This document shows, in pieces, positions 26,580-35,072 of a DNA stretch of 64,000 bases. This DNA is from Candidatus Gastranaerophilales bacterium (lineage in GTDB: Bacteria; Cyanobacteriota; Vampirovibrionia; Gastranaerophilales; Gastranaerophilaceae), in contig CALVAK010000008.1 in NCBI GenBank assembly GCA_944325525.1, positions 1 to 64,000 of the forward strand, written 5' to 3'. Position 1 is the stretch's first letter. Every line of letters begins with the position of its first letter. A program made the position numbers and the translations under genes. The notes under the pieces were generated by a model that saw only the letters and a program-made list of their open reading frames with translations, did not search any database and was not told the origin of the DNA.

Positions 26580-27368
26580 TTAACCAACCTGTTCTTTTTC
26601 CGATAGTATATTAAGAAGCATATTTAAAGCTTTTTTTAATCTTCTTGAAACCTGCATTTGAGATATACCGAGTTTATTTGCTATTTGCGTTTGACTCATA
26701 TCTTCAAAATAATTCATAACAATAACTTCCTGCAATTTTACATCAAGTTTACTTATTGCATCTTTAATAAGTATTTTATCTTCCTGAAATGATTCCAAAT
26801 TATAATGATTATCGTCGGCAATTTTGTCAAATAACAACAATGATTCGTCATTACCCGTATTAATAAATTGGTCTAAAGATATAGTCTGTTTTCTTCGTTC
26901 TACATCAATAACTTCTTTTATTTTACCGACAGAAGTACCCAATTCTTCTGCCAGAACCGCTTCTGAAGGTTCATTACCCTTTTCATCCTTTAACTTTTGC
27001 ATTAACTTATTTACACGATAAGCAAGTTCATAAATTTCTCTCGGGGCTTTTATCATAGAAACTTTATCACGAAGATAATGTCTTATTTCACCGGTAATAA
27101 GATATGTAGCATAAGTTTTAAAATTTTCGCTTACCTTCGGATTATAAAGCTGAATTGCTTTAACTAACCCGACACTTCCAACCTGAATAATATCCTCTAC
27201 AGGGTCCGTATTCCTTCTGGCAAGGCCTCTTGCTATTTTTTTGACAAGCGGCATTGCCGCAAGAGCAATGATATTTTGTAAATGTTTTTTTTGTTTTTCA
27301 TCTTCCGCCGCTTTATATAATTTCAGCCATTCTCCGATTTCTTCATAGTTTACGGTATAATCAGCCAC
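26580..27368 (-). CDS. SigF-like alternative sigma factor (group 3 sigma-70)
   Basis: A 262-residue sigma factor with region 2 (DIIQVGSVGLVKAIQLYNP...FKTYATYLITGEIRHYLRDK), a short region 3 and region 4 (LQEVIVMNYFEDMSQTQIANKLGISQMQVSRRLKKAL). It lacks region 1.1. The phrase GEIRHYLRDK and the LGISQMQVSR helix are typical of the SigB/SigF/WhiG group. In cyanobacteria SigF is known to be needed for pilus gene expression, and here the gene is upstream of a prepilin peptidase by two bases, which agrees with a pilus role. No anti-sigma or anti-anti-sigma gene is next to it. Confidence 0.88.
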   Translation of the reverse strand: MADYTVNYEEIGEWLKLYKAAEDEKQKKHLQNIIALAAMPLVKKIARGLARRNTDPVEDIIQVGSVGLVKAIQLYNPKVSENFKTYATYLITGEIRHYLRDKVSMIKAPREIYELAYRVNKLMQKLKDEKGNEPSEAVLAEELGTSVGKIKEVIDVERRKQTISLDQFINTGNDESLLLFDKIADDNHYNLESFQEDKILIKDAISKLDVKLQEVIVMNYFEDMSQTQIANKLGISQMQVSRRLKKALNMLLNILSEKEQVG

Positions 27369-27410
27369 CAGATAGTCCTCTTCTCTCTCACAATATGTAT
27401 TATATCATAT

Positions 27411-27806
27411 TTACGCTAAATTAAATGAAAAAGGGAATATATCATCAATTTTATATACACTGCATAATGAATTTTCATCTTCAAGTACAACCTCTATGTG
27501 CTGTCCTTTTTCAAATTCCTGAAGCCATTGCCTGCAAGCACCACATGGAAAACATTTTTTTGTTTTCGGCGAATATATAGCTATTTTTAATATCTTTCCT
27601 TTTTCACCTGCAGCTATAGCATTAGAAATAGCATTTCTTTCAGCACATAAAGATAAACCGAAGCTTGAATTTTCCACATTACAGCCTTTGTATATATTGC
27701 CGCTTGAATATAAAACACAGGCACCTACAGGAAAACCCGAATAATCGCAATATGCATTTAATGATACTTCTTTTGCCTCTTCCAAAAGTTCTTCATTTGT
27801 TTTCAT
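27411..27806 (-). CDS. cdd: Cytidine deaminase
   Basis: A 131-residue tetrameric-type enzyme. The zinc motifs are LCAERNAISNA (Cys-Ala-Glu) and FPCGACRQWL (Cys-x2-Cys). It deaminates cytidine and deoxycytidine to uridine for pyrimidine salvage. Start 27806 has GGGAAA upstream and gives the normal length; longer frames (to 28178) run antisense through the start of murA. It is divergent from murA with a shared regulatory gap (27807-27987) that holds a TATAAT. Confidence 0.93.
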   Translation of the reverse strand: MKTNEELLEEAKEVSLNAYCDYSGFPVGACVLYSSGNIYKGCNVENSSFGLSLCAERNAISNAIAAGEKGKILKIAIYSPKTKKCFPCGACRQWLQEFEKGQHIEVVLEDENSLCSVYKIDDIFPFSFNLA

Positions 27807-27987
27807 ACAATATTTCCCATTTTTCATATATAATTGTACATATAAAAATGTTGTTAGAATATACAATGTTTGAATGATATAATTTATTGTGTTTACAATA
27901 GTTAATCTATTTACCACTAAACTCATAAAGTATATTATTATGTTATAGTAGTAAATAATAAAAATTCTAAAAGATTCCGGAGGAATT

Positions 27988-29313
27988 TTGGCAGAGAAGA
28001 TTAGGATATCAGGGGGCAGGCAATTAAAGGGAGAAGTTTCAATAAGCGGTGCTAAAAATGCCGTATTGAAATTAATGGCCGCTGCTTTGCTTGCAAAAGG
28101 AGAAAGCAAAATATATAATGTTCCGGAACTTACCGACGTTATAATAATGCTTAACGTTATTGAACAATTAGGTGCCAAAACTTCATACGATAAAGAAGAA
28201 AAATCAATTACTATTGATGCGTCAAATATAACAAGCGTAACGGCAAGTTATGAACTTGTCAGCAGAATGAGAGCTTCTTTCATAGTACTCGGAGCTCTGG
28301 TGGGAAGATGTAGAGAAGCAATAGTAGCACTTCCCGGAGGATGTGCAATCGGAGAAAGAAAAGTTGATTTTCATATAAAAGGACTTGAAGCCCTCGGAAC
28401 AGCAATAAAAATTGAAAACGGATATGTCCATGCCAAAGCAAAAAAATTAATCGGTACAGATATATATCTTGATATTCCTTCTGTTGGAGCCACAGAAAAT
28501 ATTATGCTTGCCTCCGTACTTGCAGAAGGTTCTACTCGCATTCAAAATGCTGCTCAAGAACCAGAAATAGTTGATTTGGCTAATTTCCTGAATGCAATGG
28601 GAGCTGATATTATAGGTGCAGGTACCTCCGAAATAGTGATTAACGGCGTTAAACAGGAAGACCTAAAACCTATTGAGTACACTACAATTCCTGACAGAAT
28701 TGAAGCAGGCACTTATATGGCTGCATTTATAGCAACAAAAGGAAAAGGAATAATAAGAAATATTTTCCCGAATCATCTTACTTTCTACACTGCCAAATTA
28801 ACAAAAATGGGTGCGGATATTAAACTTATAGACCCAACCTCTATTGAAGTTTCCTGCAAAAAACGGCTTGAAGCAATAAATATCATAACACAGCCATATC
28901 CAGGGTTTCCCACTGATTTACAATCAATGGCAATGGCTCTTGCGACAATTGCTGAAGGGGTAAGTATTATTACTGAAAGTTTATATGAAAATCGTTTTAT
29001 GCAAGTTCCGGAATTAAGAAAAATGGGTGCAGATATACATCAGGAACGTAACCATGCCCTTGTAAAAGGAGTTAAATATCTTACAGGTGCAAATCTAAAG
29101 GCAAGCGACTTAAGAGCCGGAGCTTCCCTTGTTGTTGCAGCACTAATGGCTGATGGTGAAAGCACTATCGATAATATATATCATATAGATAGAGGTTACG
29201 AACTTCTTGAAAACAAGTTTAAAATGATAGGTGCGGATATTATAAGATATTCCGAAGAAGATAATTCTATCATTTCTCAAGGTAAAGGAAATCTAAGTGA
29301 GTCACAATTATAA
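27988..29313 (+). CDS. murA: UDP-N-acetylglucosamine 1-carboxyvinyltransferase (MurA)
   Basis: A 441-residue EPSP-synthase-fold enzyme. The N-terminal GGRQLKGEVSISGAKNAVLK matches MurA, and the fosfomycin-reactive cysteine lies in LPGGCAIGERKVDFH. It transfers enolpyruvate from PEP to UDP-GlcNAc, the first committed peptidoglycan step, so this organism has a cell wall. Translation starts at TTG with a strong CCGGAGGAA site just upstream, so the rare start is well supported. The downstream 106-residue gene overlaps the 3' end by 17 bases. Confidence 0.95.
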   Translation: MAEKIRISGGRQLKGEVSISGAKNAVLKLMAAALLAKGESKIYNVPELTDVIIMLNVIEQLGAKTSYDKEEKSITIDASNITSVTASYELVSRMRASFIVLGALVGRCREAIVALPGGCAIGERKVDFHIKGLEALGTAIKIENGYVHAKAKKLIGTDIYLDIPSVGATENIMLASVLAEGSTRIQNAAQEPEIVDLANFLNAMGADIIGAGTSEIVINGVKQEDLKPIEYTTIPDRIEAGTYMAAFIATKGKGIIRNIFPNHLTFYTAKLTKMGADIKLIDPTSIEVSCKKRLEAINIITQPYPGFPTDLQSMAMALATIAEGVSIITESLYENRFMQVPELRKMGADIHQERNHALVKGVKYLTGANLKASDLRAGASLVVAALMADGESTIDNIYHIDRGYELLENKFKMIGADIIRYSEEDNSIISQGKGNLSESQL

Positions 29314-29617
29314 AAGATGGTATGATCATGATCCTGTTTTACTTGAAGTAATAAATCTGCTTCAAAATTATCAAAATGAATTAAAAGCACAGGCAGAGAT
29401 ATTCTTACAAGAAATCGAGAAAAAAGTTTCAAAAGAAGCAATTGATAAATTTTATGAAATGGTCAGACCAAAAGTATGCAACCGATGGTATGATAAAGAT
29501 CCTGTTATTTCAAGAACTGTTGAATTGCTAAGAGTTGTACCCCCTGATGTTCAAAAGGCTACCGCTCAAAGTTTTTTAAAAGCTCTTGAAGAAATGGGTA
29601 TTTATAAAAAAGTTTAA
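29297..29617 (+). CDS. Small protein with duplicated RWYD-x-DPV repeat (106 aa)
   Basis: Not recognised. It has an internal duplication: RWYDHDPVLLEVINLL at residues 7-22 and RWYDKDPVISRTVELL at 63-78, each followed by a helical stretch. No membrane segment or signal. The start is a GTG at 29297 inside the end of murA (17-base overlap), so translation is coupled to cell-wall gene murA. The stop TAA lies in a TTAA shared with the stop of the convergent SLH gene. The coupling to murA suggests a housekeeping role, but this is only context. Confidence 0.7.
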   Translation: MSHNYKRWYDHDPVLLEVINLLQNYQNELKAQAEIFLQEIEKKVSKEAIDKFYEMVRPKVCNRWYDKDPVISRTVELLRVVPPDVQKATAQSFLKALEEMGIYKKV

Positions 29618-30765
29618 TCTAAAACTTCACCGGTTACTATATTAACTCTCATCTGTTTAAAAAGTCTTATGTATAAAATTTGACCGTCTTTTGCGGTAAA
29701 TTCTTTACCTTTAAAAATCACACCTGCCGCCTTTTTTACTTTATTACTTTCTACTTCCGGTGCTTCACATTCGGCGACACCTAAAATTCTGGTTAATAAT
29801 GTTTTGTTATTAACAGCGGAAAGCTCAAATATTAAACCGCCGTTTCTCACAAATGGCCTGCCATCTGTTACATCAAGTATTTTTCCTATAAGAATAATAT
29901 CTTTTGACAATAGCAGATGATGTTCATAATCTACAATATTATTAGCAAATCTTGCCTGAAACATTTGCCCGGGTTTTGCATCTTTCGTACTTATTTGACC
30001 TATGACAGTAATAGGAAGAACTGTTTTTTCTGGTATTATAACAACATCATTATTTCTTATAACATTTTCAATGATAATACCTTCAGCAATTTTAGGACTT
30101 TTCTCCTCTCTTATCTTTTCTGCAAGGTATTTATCCGTTTCTCGTTTCATATTAGCAATGAATACCGCCATTTGAGCCCTTGTGACATTTTTATCATAAT
30201 CTAGATAATTCTGTCTCGGCGGTTCTTTTGCAATAATATTCAATTTTTCTGCTTTTCCTGCCGTTACCTTAAACCAATCCGGAATATCATCAAAATCAGT
30301 GTATGCATTTTGAAGGGCGATAATAGCTTCTTTTTTTGAAATGTCTTCAGTTCTTAATAAGTTTACAAGAAATGTTATAATCTCAGACCGTGTAACATAA
30401 TCATCAGGGTAAAAAAAGCCGTCTGAAGCAGGTTTCAATATATCAAGATTTAAAGCTCTAAGAACATACCCCCACGCCCAATGTTCAGGGCCTATATCTT
30501 CAAAAGAATACATTTTTTCTATAGGAATTTTATCCTGTTTTAAAGCTTTTATAACTATTGCAGCATATTCCGCCCTCGTTACAAGCTTTTCCGGCATAAA
30601 TAAATTATCAGGATAACCATTTATTACACCTTCATCAGTTAATTTATCTATTTCCTGATAAGCCCAAAAACCATGCTCTACATCTTCAAACTCCATTGCC
30701 TGTATACTTCCGGGAAACAGAAAAAAGAATAAAATTATTATTTTTTTTAACAAATGTTTTCTCAT
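29614..30765 (-). CDS. Secreted S-layer homology (SLH) domain protein
   Basis: A 383-residue protein with a signal peptide (residues 1-23, IIILFFFLFPGSIQA) and three SLH repeats: EFEDVEHGFWAY...GYPDNLF, SFEDIGPEHWAWGY...SDGFFYPDDYVTRSE and YTDFDDIPDWFKV...VTRAQMAVFI. The C-terminal 170 residues form a separate beta-rich domain without a clear name. SLH domains bind peptidoglycan-linked polysaccharide and join the outer envelope to the wall; cyanobacterial porins carry them. This one has no porin barrel. It converges on the 106-residue gene with four bases of overlap. Confidence 0.82.
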   Translation of the reverse strand: MRKHLLKKIIILFFFLFPGSIQAMEFEDVEHGFWAYQEIDKLTDEGVINGYPDNLFMPEKLVTRAEYAAIVIKALKQDKIPIEKMYSFEDIGPEHWAWGYVLRALNLDILKPASDGFFYPDDYVTRSEIITFLVNLLRTEDISKKEAIIALQNAYTDFDDIPDWFKVTAGKAEKLNIIAKEPPRQNYLDYDKNVTRAQMAVFIANMKRETDKYLAEKIREEKSPKIAEGIIIENVIRNNDVVIIPEKTVLPITVIGQISTKDAKPGQMFQARFANNIVDYEHHLLLSKDIILIGKILDVTDGRPFVRNGGLIFELSAVNNKTLLTRILGVAECEAPEVESNKVKKAAGVIFKGKEFTAKDGQILYIRLFKQMRVNIVTGEVLD

Positions 30766-30915
30766 AAAATATTATTCCTTTGTATTTGTTATCAGCATAA
30801 TATATTTTAATAAAATTTAAAAAAAGATTAATTTTTATTAATTTTTTATTTAGACAAGCAAAATATATATTTACGGATTTTAATATCTGTGTGTTTATTA
30901 TATAAGGAGATAAAA

Positions 30916-31227
30916 ATGCATATTACACCTGTTTCTATGAATACAAATTGCCATAGAGCTTCAGTTCAATTTAAAGGAAGCGATAATCAAGAGGCAAAAC
31001 CGCTTATAGATATTGATCCTGCCACTCCGGGTAATAGAGTTGTTGCATATGGTACCTGGGGCAGCAATTATGTTTATCCTATTACAGCAGATCAAGTTAG
31101 AGCAATGAATGCGGAAAGAAGAATTCTTGATTCTATGGATGCGAAAAGAACACAATACGAAAATACAAAAGAAGATGAAGCAGAATATCTTAAAAGAAAA
31201 TTATACAGTACTGAATGGACAACATAA
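30916..31227 (+). CDS. Small F-K-G-leader protein (103 aa)
   Basis: Unrecognised beyond its N-terminus, MHITPVSMNT, with VQFKGSD at residues 17-23, the leader style found in several proteins of this window. The rest is hydrophilic, with a helical, charged C-terminal half (RILDSMDAKRTQYENTKEDEAEYLKRK). No membrane segment. Start 30916 has AAGGAGAT five bases upstream, better than the ATG at 30889. A perfect bidirectional terminator follows, shared with the convergent gene. Probably a lineage-specific small protein. Confidence 0.6.
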   Translation: MHITPVSMNTNCHRASVQFKGSDNQEAKPLIDIDPATPGNRVVAYGTWGSNYVYPITADQVRAMNAERRILDSMDAKRTQYENTKEDEAEYLKRKLYSTEWTT

Positions 31228-31242
31228 TTATTTATAATCATT

Positions 31243-31272
31243 AAAAAACCGGAATTTAAATTCCGGTTTTTT
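31243..31272. terminator. Bidirectional terminator, perfect 15-bp inverted repeat
   Basis: AAAAAACCGGAATTT and AAATTCCGGTTTTTT abut with no loop; A6 and T6 at the ends let it work for both convergent genes. The last bases overlap the stop codon region of the minus-strand gene. Confidence 0.85.
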
Positions 31273-31630
31273 ATTTCTTTTTATCTTTATTATTTTCTTT
31301 ATCTTTTTTATCAACTTTTTCCACTTTTTTTGTTTTAATTTTATCCGTCATATCTTCTTCATCAAGGATTGTGGTTTTTCTCTTATTTCGCAATACAGAT
31401 ACGACATTTAACAGAGCAAGAGAATTTAATGAAGCACGTAATTGCATGCTTCTGTCAACATAGGGCTGATTTTGTGAATCCTGTTGGTCTTCACCTTCTT
31501 GCATAAAATATTCAGTTCCTTGACTCGCCCTGTCATCCGAGGTTTTGGCCGCAGTACCGGAGATATCTCCGCTTTTAAAATTTATACCCCCGCCAATACC
31601 GAGAATTCCGGCCGACCTGTTGTCAACCAC
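31271..31630 (-). CDS. Hypothetical protein with Lys/Asp-rich tail (119 aa)
   Basis: Not recognised. The 119-residue protein starts with GTG, has GGAGAG upstream, an early glycine-rich stretch ILGIGGGINFKSGDISG, a helical middle (LRASLNSLALLNVVSVLRNKR) and a very basic C-terminus (KKVEKVDKKDKENNKDKKK) that may bind nucleic acid or be disordered. NFKSG at residues 17-21 is a weaker version of the F-K-G motif. The gene stands between a small leader protein and a large membrane protein. Confidence 0.55.
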   Translation of the reverse strand: MVDNRSAGILGIGGGINFKSGDISGTAAKTSDDRASQGTEYFMQEGEDQQDSQNQPYVDRSMQLRASLNSLALLNVVSVLRNKRKTTILDEEDMTDKIKTKKVEKVDKKDKENNKDKKK

Positions 31631-31824
31631 TTACTTCTCTCCTTTACCTTTTTTGCCTGAATTATTATATACTATTTTCCAGTTTTTAACAACTCGACAT
31701 GATTTTAAAACCGGAATTAATTTTTTTTTGCCGTTTTTATTTTAAATTTTAAATTATATTAATTCATTTCAAAAAACTGTCCGCAGGAAATTTAGCAATA
31801 AAAGAACTGAAAACCTTAGTCAAT

Positions 31825-33561
31825 TTAACGCTGAATTAAGTCTTTAAATATATCAGGAATTGCTTCAAAAGGCATATTGCTATTTGCAGCTTGATTTTTC
31901 ATTTCTTCCTTACGTTTTGCTTCTTCTACTTTTCTTTCTGTTACTTTTCTGTTGTATTTTGGAAGGAAAATCCCGAGCATAAGGAAGGAGAATAATATAT
32001 CGGCAACTCTGCATATATTTCTCATATTTCTTACGTTAATACTTGATACTTCTGCGGCAGTTTTAAGTTCTGTATTTTTAACCCAGTTGCCGAATTGTTT
32101 TGCTCTGTATCCTGCTGATGAAAGAATTTTTTTACTTATAGCCGCCCCTTTTTCAATTACCGGTTTTGCAACTTCTTTTTTACGGTTTAATAATACAACT
32201 TCTTCACCTATTAATTTAGAACCTGTTTTTGTTTTTGCAAAAGCTTCTATTCCTGAAGCAACCGACTTTTTAGCATAATCACCAAGAAAATATAATCCGG
32301 CAAATGAAGCAACATCTCTTACTGTAGATTCTCTTAATTCATTTTCATCTTCAGCAGCAAGCATTCTGCTTGCAAATGTTGAAGAAGCTATCCATCTGCA
32401 CTGGTCGAGGGTAGGAAAGATGCCTGAAAATTGAAACATTTTTAAAGAAGGTTTTTTCATCATTGATAATGCAGCTAAACCATACATCCCCAGTGCTGCT
32501 GCAACTTTTTTGGCAAAGAATGTTTTCTTCTCCTGTTCATTCATTTTCTGGGTTGTATCTTTTTTCCCGAAATCTTTATATATAGGAGCACCTTCTGCTT
32601 TGAATTGTTTTTTTGTTATTGCTCTGTTTATTTTTTGTACACTTACCGCTATGGCAATAACTACCGCCATACCTATTATACTTTTCTTATTCACCATTTT
32701 ATTTAAAGAAGCTGCATACTTATCAATAGCTCCTTCAATTGTTGAATAGACTTCAGGCCTTTTTATATCATCAACCGATACACCCAAAGAACTGATAGTA
32801 CGCTTTTTAACTGCTTCAAATTTTGAACCCATATCTGCAATATCACGCAGAGCTTCTTCAAGGTTAGAATGAGCAGTTCCATTAAATTTTAATATTCCTT
32901 CAGCCTTTGTTAATCCTGCGATTTTAGACTGAGCTTCTTTTAATAATGTCTTTCTGTTTTTACCGTCAGAAGATATTGCTTCCGTGACTTTCAATATAGC
33001 TTCCTGAAACTCTGGATTAGAAGCTTTATCCGAATATTTAATCCATTTTGTACCTTCAAGCCCCTCTATTGAATTTAGAGCCCTTGAAACATATTCCTTT
33101 GTAGTATCTGCAACACCTGATTTTTGAGCTTCTGTATATACACTTTTTAATTTTTCTATAGCATCACTATTTGCCCAAGAACCTACAACATCTGTTCCTT
33201 TTAATTCTTCTGCTTTCGGTAAAAGCTTTGCCACACCTTTTACAATAAATCCAGGCATTAAACAATTTACTATTAATCCTGAAAACTCACGCCTCATTGT
33301 TTCAAGAGCAGCAGCCAATCCGGTTTTTAAATCCACAAGCGTTCGGGGTATATCCGTAAAAGCAGAATCAACAAATGAAACTTGTATCATCGGATTTTTA
33401 TCTAAAATACTAAATCCTTTATCAAGCATATTAAAAGCAAAATTAGAAATACCACCTTTAAAACTCTGGTATTCCTGATAATCTGCTCTTTTTATTTTTT
33501 CATTTTTTTGCAGATTGGTATTTATATTATTTTGTTGTCTACCTACACTTGATATTTTCAC
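31825..33561 (-). CDS. F-K-G-leader membrane-associated protein (578 aa)
   Basis: Unrecognised function. It begins MKISSVGRQQ and has QSFKGG at residues 32-37. It then has long helical stretches with at least two or three likely membrane segments: one near VNCLMPGFIVKGVAKLL, one at SIIGMAVVIAIAVSVQKI, and one near the C-terminus (VADILFSFLMLGIFLPK). No signal peptide. The C-terminal tail is charged (KVEEAKRKEEMKNQ). There are no cysteine or catalytic motifs. Its N-terminus is almost identical to that of the PRPP synthetase at 44299 (MRISSVG). Probably lineage-specific. Confidence 0.6.
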   Translation of the reverse strand: MKISSVGRQQNNINTNLQKNEKIKRADYQEYQSFKGGISNFAFNMLDKGFSILDKNPMIQVSFVDSAFTDIPRTLVDLKTGLAAALETMRREFSGLIVNCLMPGFIVKGVAKLLPKAEELKGTDVVGSWANSDAIEKLKSVYTEAQKSGVADTTKEYVSRALNSIEGLEGTKWIKYSDKASNPEFQEAILKVTEAISSDGKNRKTLLKEAQSKIAGLTKAEGILKFNGTAHSNLEEALRDIADMGSKFEAVKKRTISSLGVSVDDIKRPEVYSTIEGAIDKYAASLNKMVNKKSIIGMAVVIAIAVSVQKINRAITKKQFKAEGAPIYKDFGKKDTTQKMNEQEKKTFFAKKVAAALGMYGLAALSMMKKPSLKMFQFSGIFPTLDQCRWIASSTFASRMLAAEDENELRESTVRDVASFAGLYFLGDYAKKSVASGIEAFAKTKTGSKLIGEEVVLLNRKKEVAKPVIEKGAAISKKILSSAGYRAKQFGNWVKNTELKTAAEVSSINVRNMRNICRVADILFSFLMLGIFLPKYNRKVTERKVEEAKRKEEMKNQAANSNMPFEAIPDIFKDLIQR

Positions 33562-33801
33562 TTATATCTGCCTTTTTTGTTAGACCCTTTGCAATAATAT
33601 CAATTTAATATCCAAAAACAAATTTATTTGCTTTTTTGGTTTTATAAAAAACTAAAAAAACTAAAGCTTTTTTGACATTTTGAACATTTTTTTAGCGTTT
33701 TTTCGATTTTTATATATATTTTATTTAAAAAATGATAGTTTTTATTAAAAATTTGTAATTTTATTATCAAAAAAATTCAAGTTTACAATTTTTAATCAAA
33801 T

Positions 33802-33831
33802 TTGACAAAAAACTTATTTTTAAGGTTTTAT
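33802..33831 (+). promoter_or_regulatory. Candidate promoter for the HNH-like gene
   Basis: A perfect TTGACA at 33802-33807 and TTTTAT at 33826-33831, spacer 18, about 20 bases before the start codon. The -10 choice is not unique. Confidence 0.4.
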
Positions 33832-33851
33832 ATAAATGATATTGTAATGAG

Positions 33852-35069
33852 ATGAAAATGAGAATACAGCCGATAACATCTCCCAGCAGAGTAAATATAA
33901 AAAGCAGAACTAAACATAACACAAATATGTATAATTCTGCATATCAATTACTACAGCCTGATTCACGATTTATTCAAACCCCAATATCAAAAAAAATAGC
34001 AGACTCAAGTTTTTCTTTTCCTTTTAATGATATTTATCTAAAACCGGTCTTTAAATCTGCATATATACAAAATTCTTATGAAAAACACTATCCGGTAAGC
34101 TTTTCAAAATCAAGAAAATTCTCTACAGACAAAAAAAGAATTGCCGAAAAGTCAGGGAATTTTTATATTTGCCGCTATGATGGAACACCATGCCCTGCAT
34201 GCGGCAAGAAAATGATGAATTTATCAAAATTCAAACAAATATCGCAAGAATTATCAGAACTCCAACCCGAAGAATATCTGGATTATCTGGGACAATATAA
34301 AGAATACATGCGTCCTGTTGAAGAAAGTGTTTTTAATGAAATATATGAAAATTCAAAAAAACCAGGTGCTTCAAAAGATATAAGAACATTACTCGTTGAA
34401 TTAAGAGATGAAAAAATGCCGATTTTACAAAAAGTACAAATGAGGCAGGTAAAGAAAATGCGTGCTCTTGCAAAAACTCTTCCCGAGAAAGAAAAGAAAG
34501 TTTTGATGTCAAAAGTTAACGAACTATCAAGAATGATAAGAAAAAATAACGCAAGTGCACCTTTCAGGCGAAAAGTAATGATAGATAGAATCAGTAAGGT
34601 TAAAATAGAAAATCAAAAAAAATATGAAAAACTGCAGAATATTGCGAGAAGTTTTCCTACTTCTGCTGATATGAATTCAGCATGGATTGTTAAATATTCA
34701 GGAAAAAACAAATTAAATATCGACTGGGATTCATATAGTATTGCTTTAAGATTTTTAGCTTCATCTATTGCAAATACCGACCATATTCTTGCTTATGATA
34801 TAGAAAACAATCACGATGATATTTCAAACTATATGGCAATGCATAATGCCTGCAACACTCAGAAAAGCAATAAACCTTTCCTTCAATGGTTGAACGAAGA
34901 TAAAGAAAACAGAATTAAATATATGGAAGATTATTTTAATTATGTTAATGACTTATTAGAATCCGGTAAAATAAAGAAAAAGAAATATAAAAATTACGTT
35001 GCTTATGCAACAGAAACAATATTTGAAGTTTCAAAAGGTCAGGTTAAATTATTTGACAGTGACAATTAA
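33852..35069 (+). CDS. HNH-endonuclease-like protein with a long insertion (405 aa)
   Basis: The first 90 residues are low-complexity, opening with M-R-I-Q-P-I and containing VFKSAY, akin to the lineage leader. A CPAC pair (C114, C117) in RYDGTPCPACGKKM is followed, after an insertion of about 190 helical residues, by TDHILAYD (D310, H311), an Asn-rich stretch and HNACNTQKSN (H332, C335, N336). Two C-x2-C-type pieces with D-H and H-x2-C-N-x2-K fit the beta-beta-alpha-metal (HNH) nuclease pattern. Nuclease activity is inferred; the insertion is unusual. Start 33852 or 33858 (MRIQP) cannot be separated. No partner restriction or toxin genes are next to it. Confidence 0.5.
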   Translation: MKMRIQPITSPSRVNIKSRTKHNTNMYNSAYQLLQPDSRFIQTPISKKIADSSFSFPFNDIYLKPVFKSAYIQNSYEKHYPVSFSKSRKFSTDKKRIAEKSGNFYICRYDGTPCPACGKKMMNLSKFKQISQELSELQPEEYLDYLGQYKEYMRPVEESVFNEIYENSKKPGASKDIRTLLVELRDEKMPILQKVQMRQVKKMRALAKTLPEKEKKVLMSKVNELSRMIRKNNASAPFRRKVMIDRISKVKIENQKKYEKLQNIARSFPTSADMNSAWIVKYSGKNKLNIDWDSYSIALRFLASSIANTDHILAYDIENNHDDISNYMAMHNACNTQKSNKPFLQWLNEDKENRIKYMEDYFNYVNDLLESGKIKKKKYKNYVAYATETIFEVSKGQVKLFDSDN

Positions 35070-35072
35070 GTA

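Noticed and set aside
27807..28178. N-terminal extension of cytidine deaminase
   Set aside because: It runs through the promoter gap and antisense to murA; the enzyme is complete from 27806.
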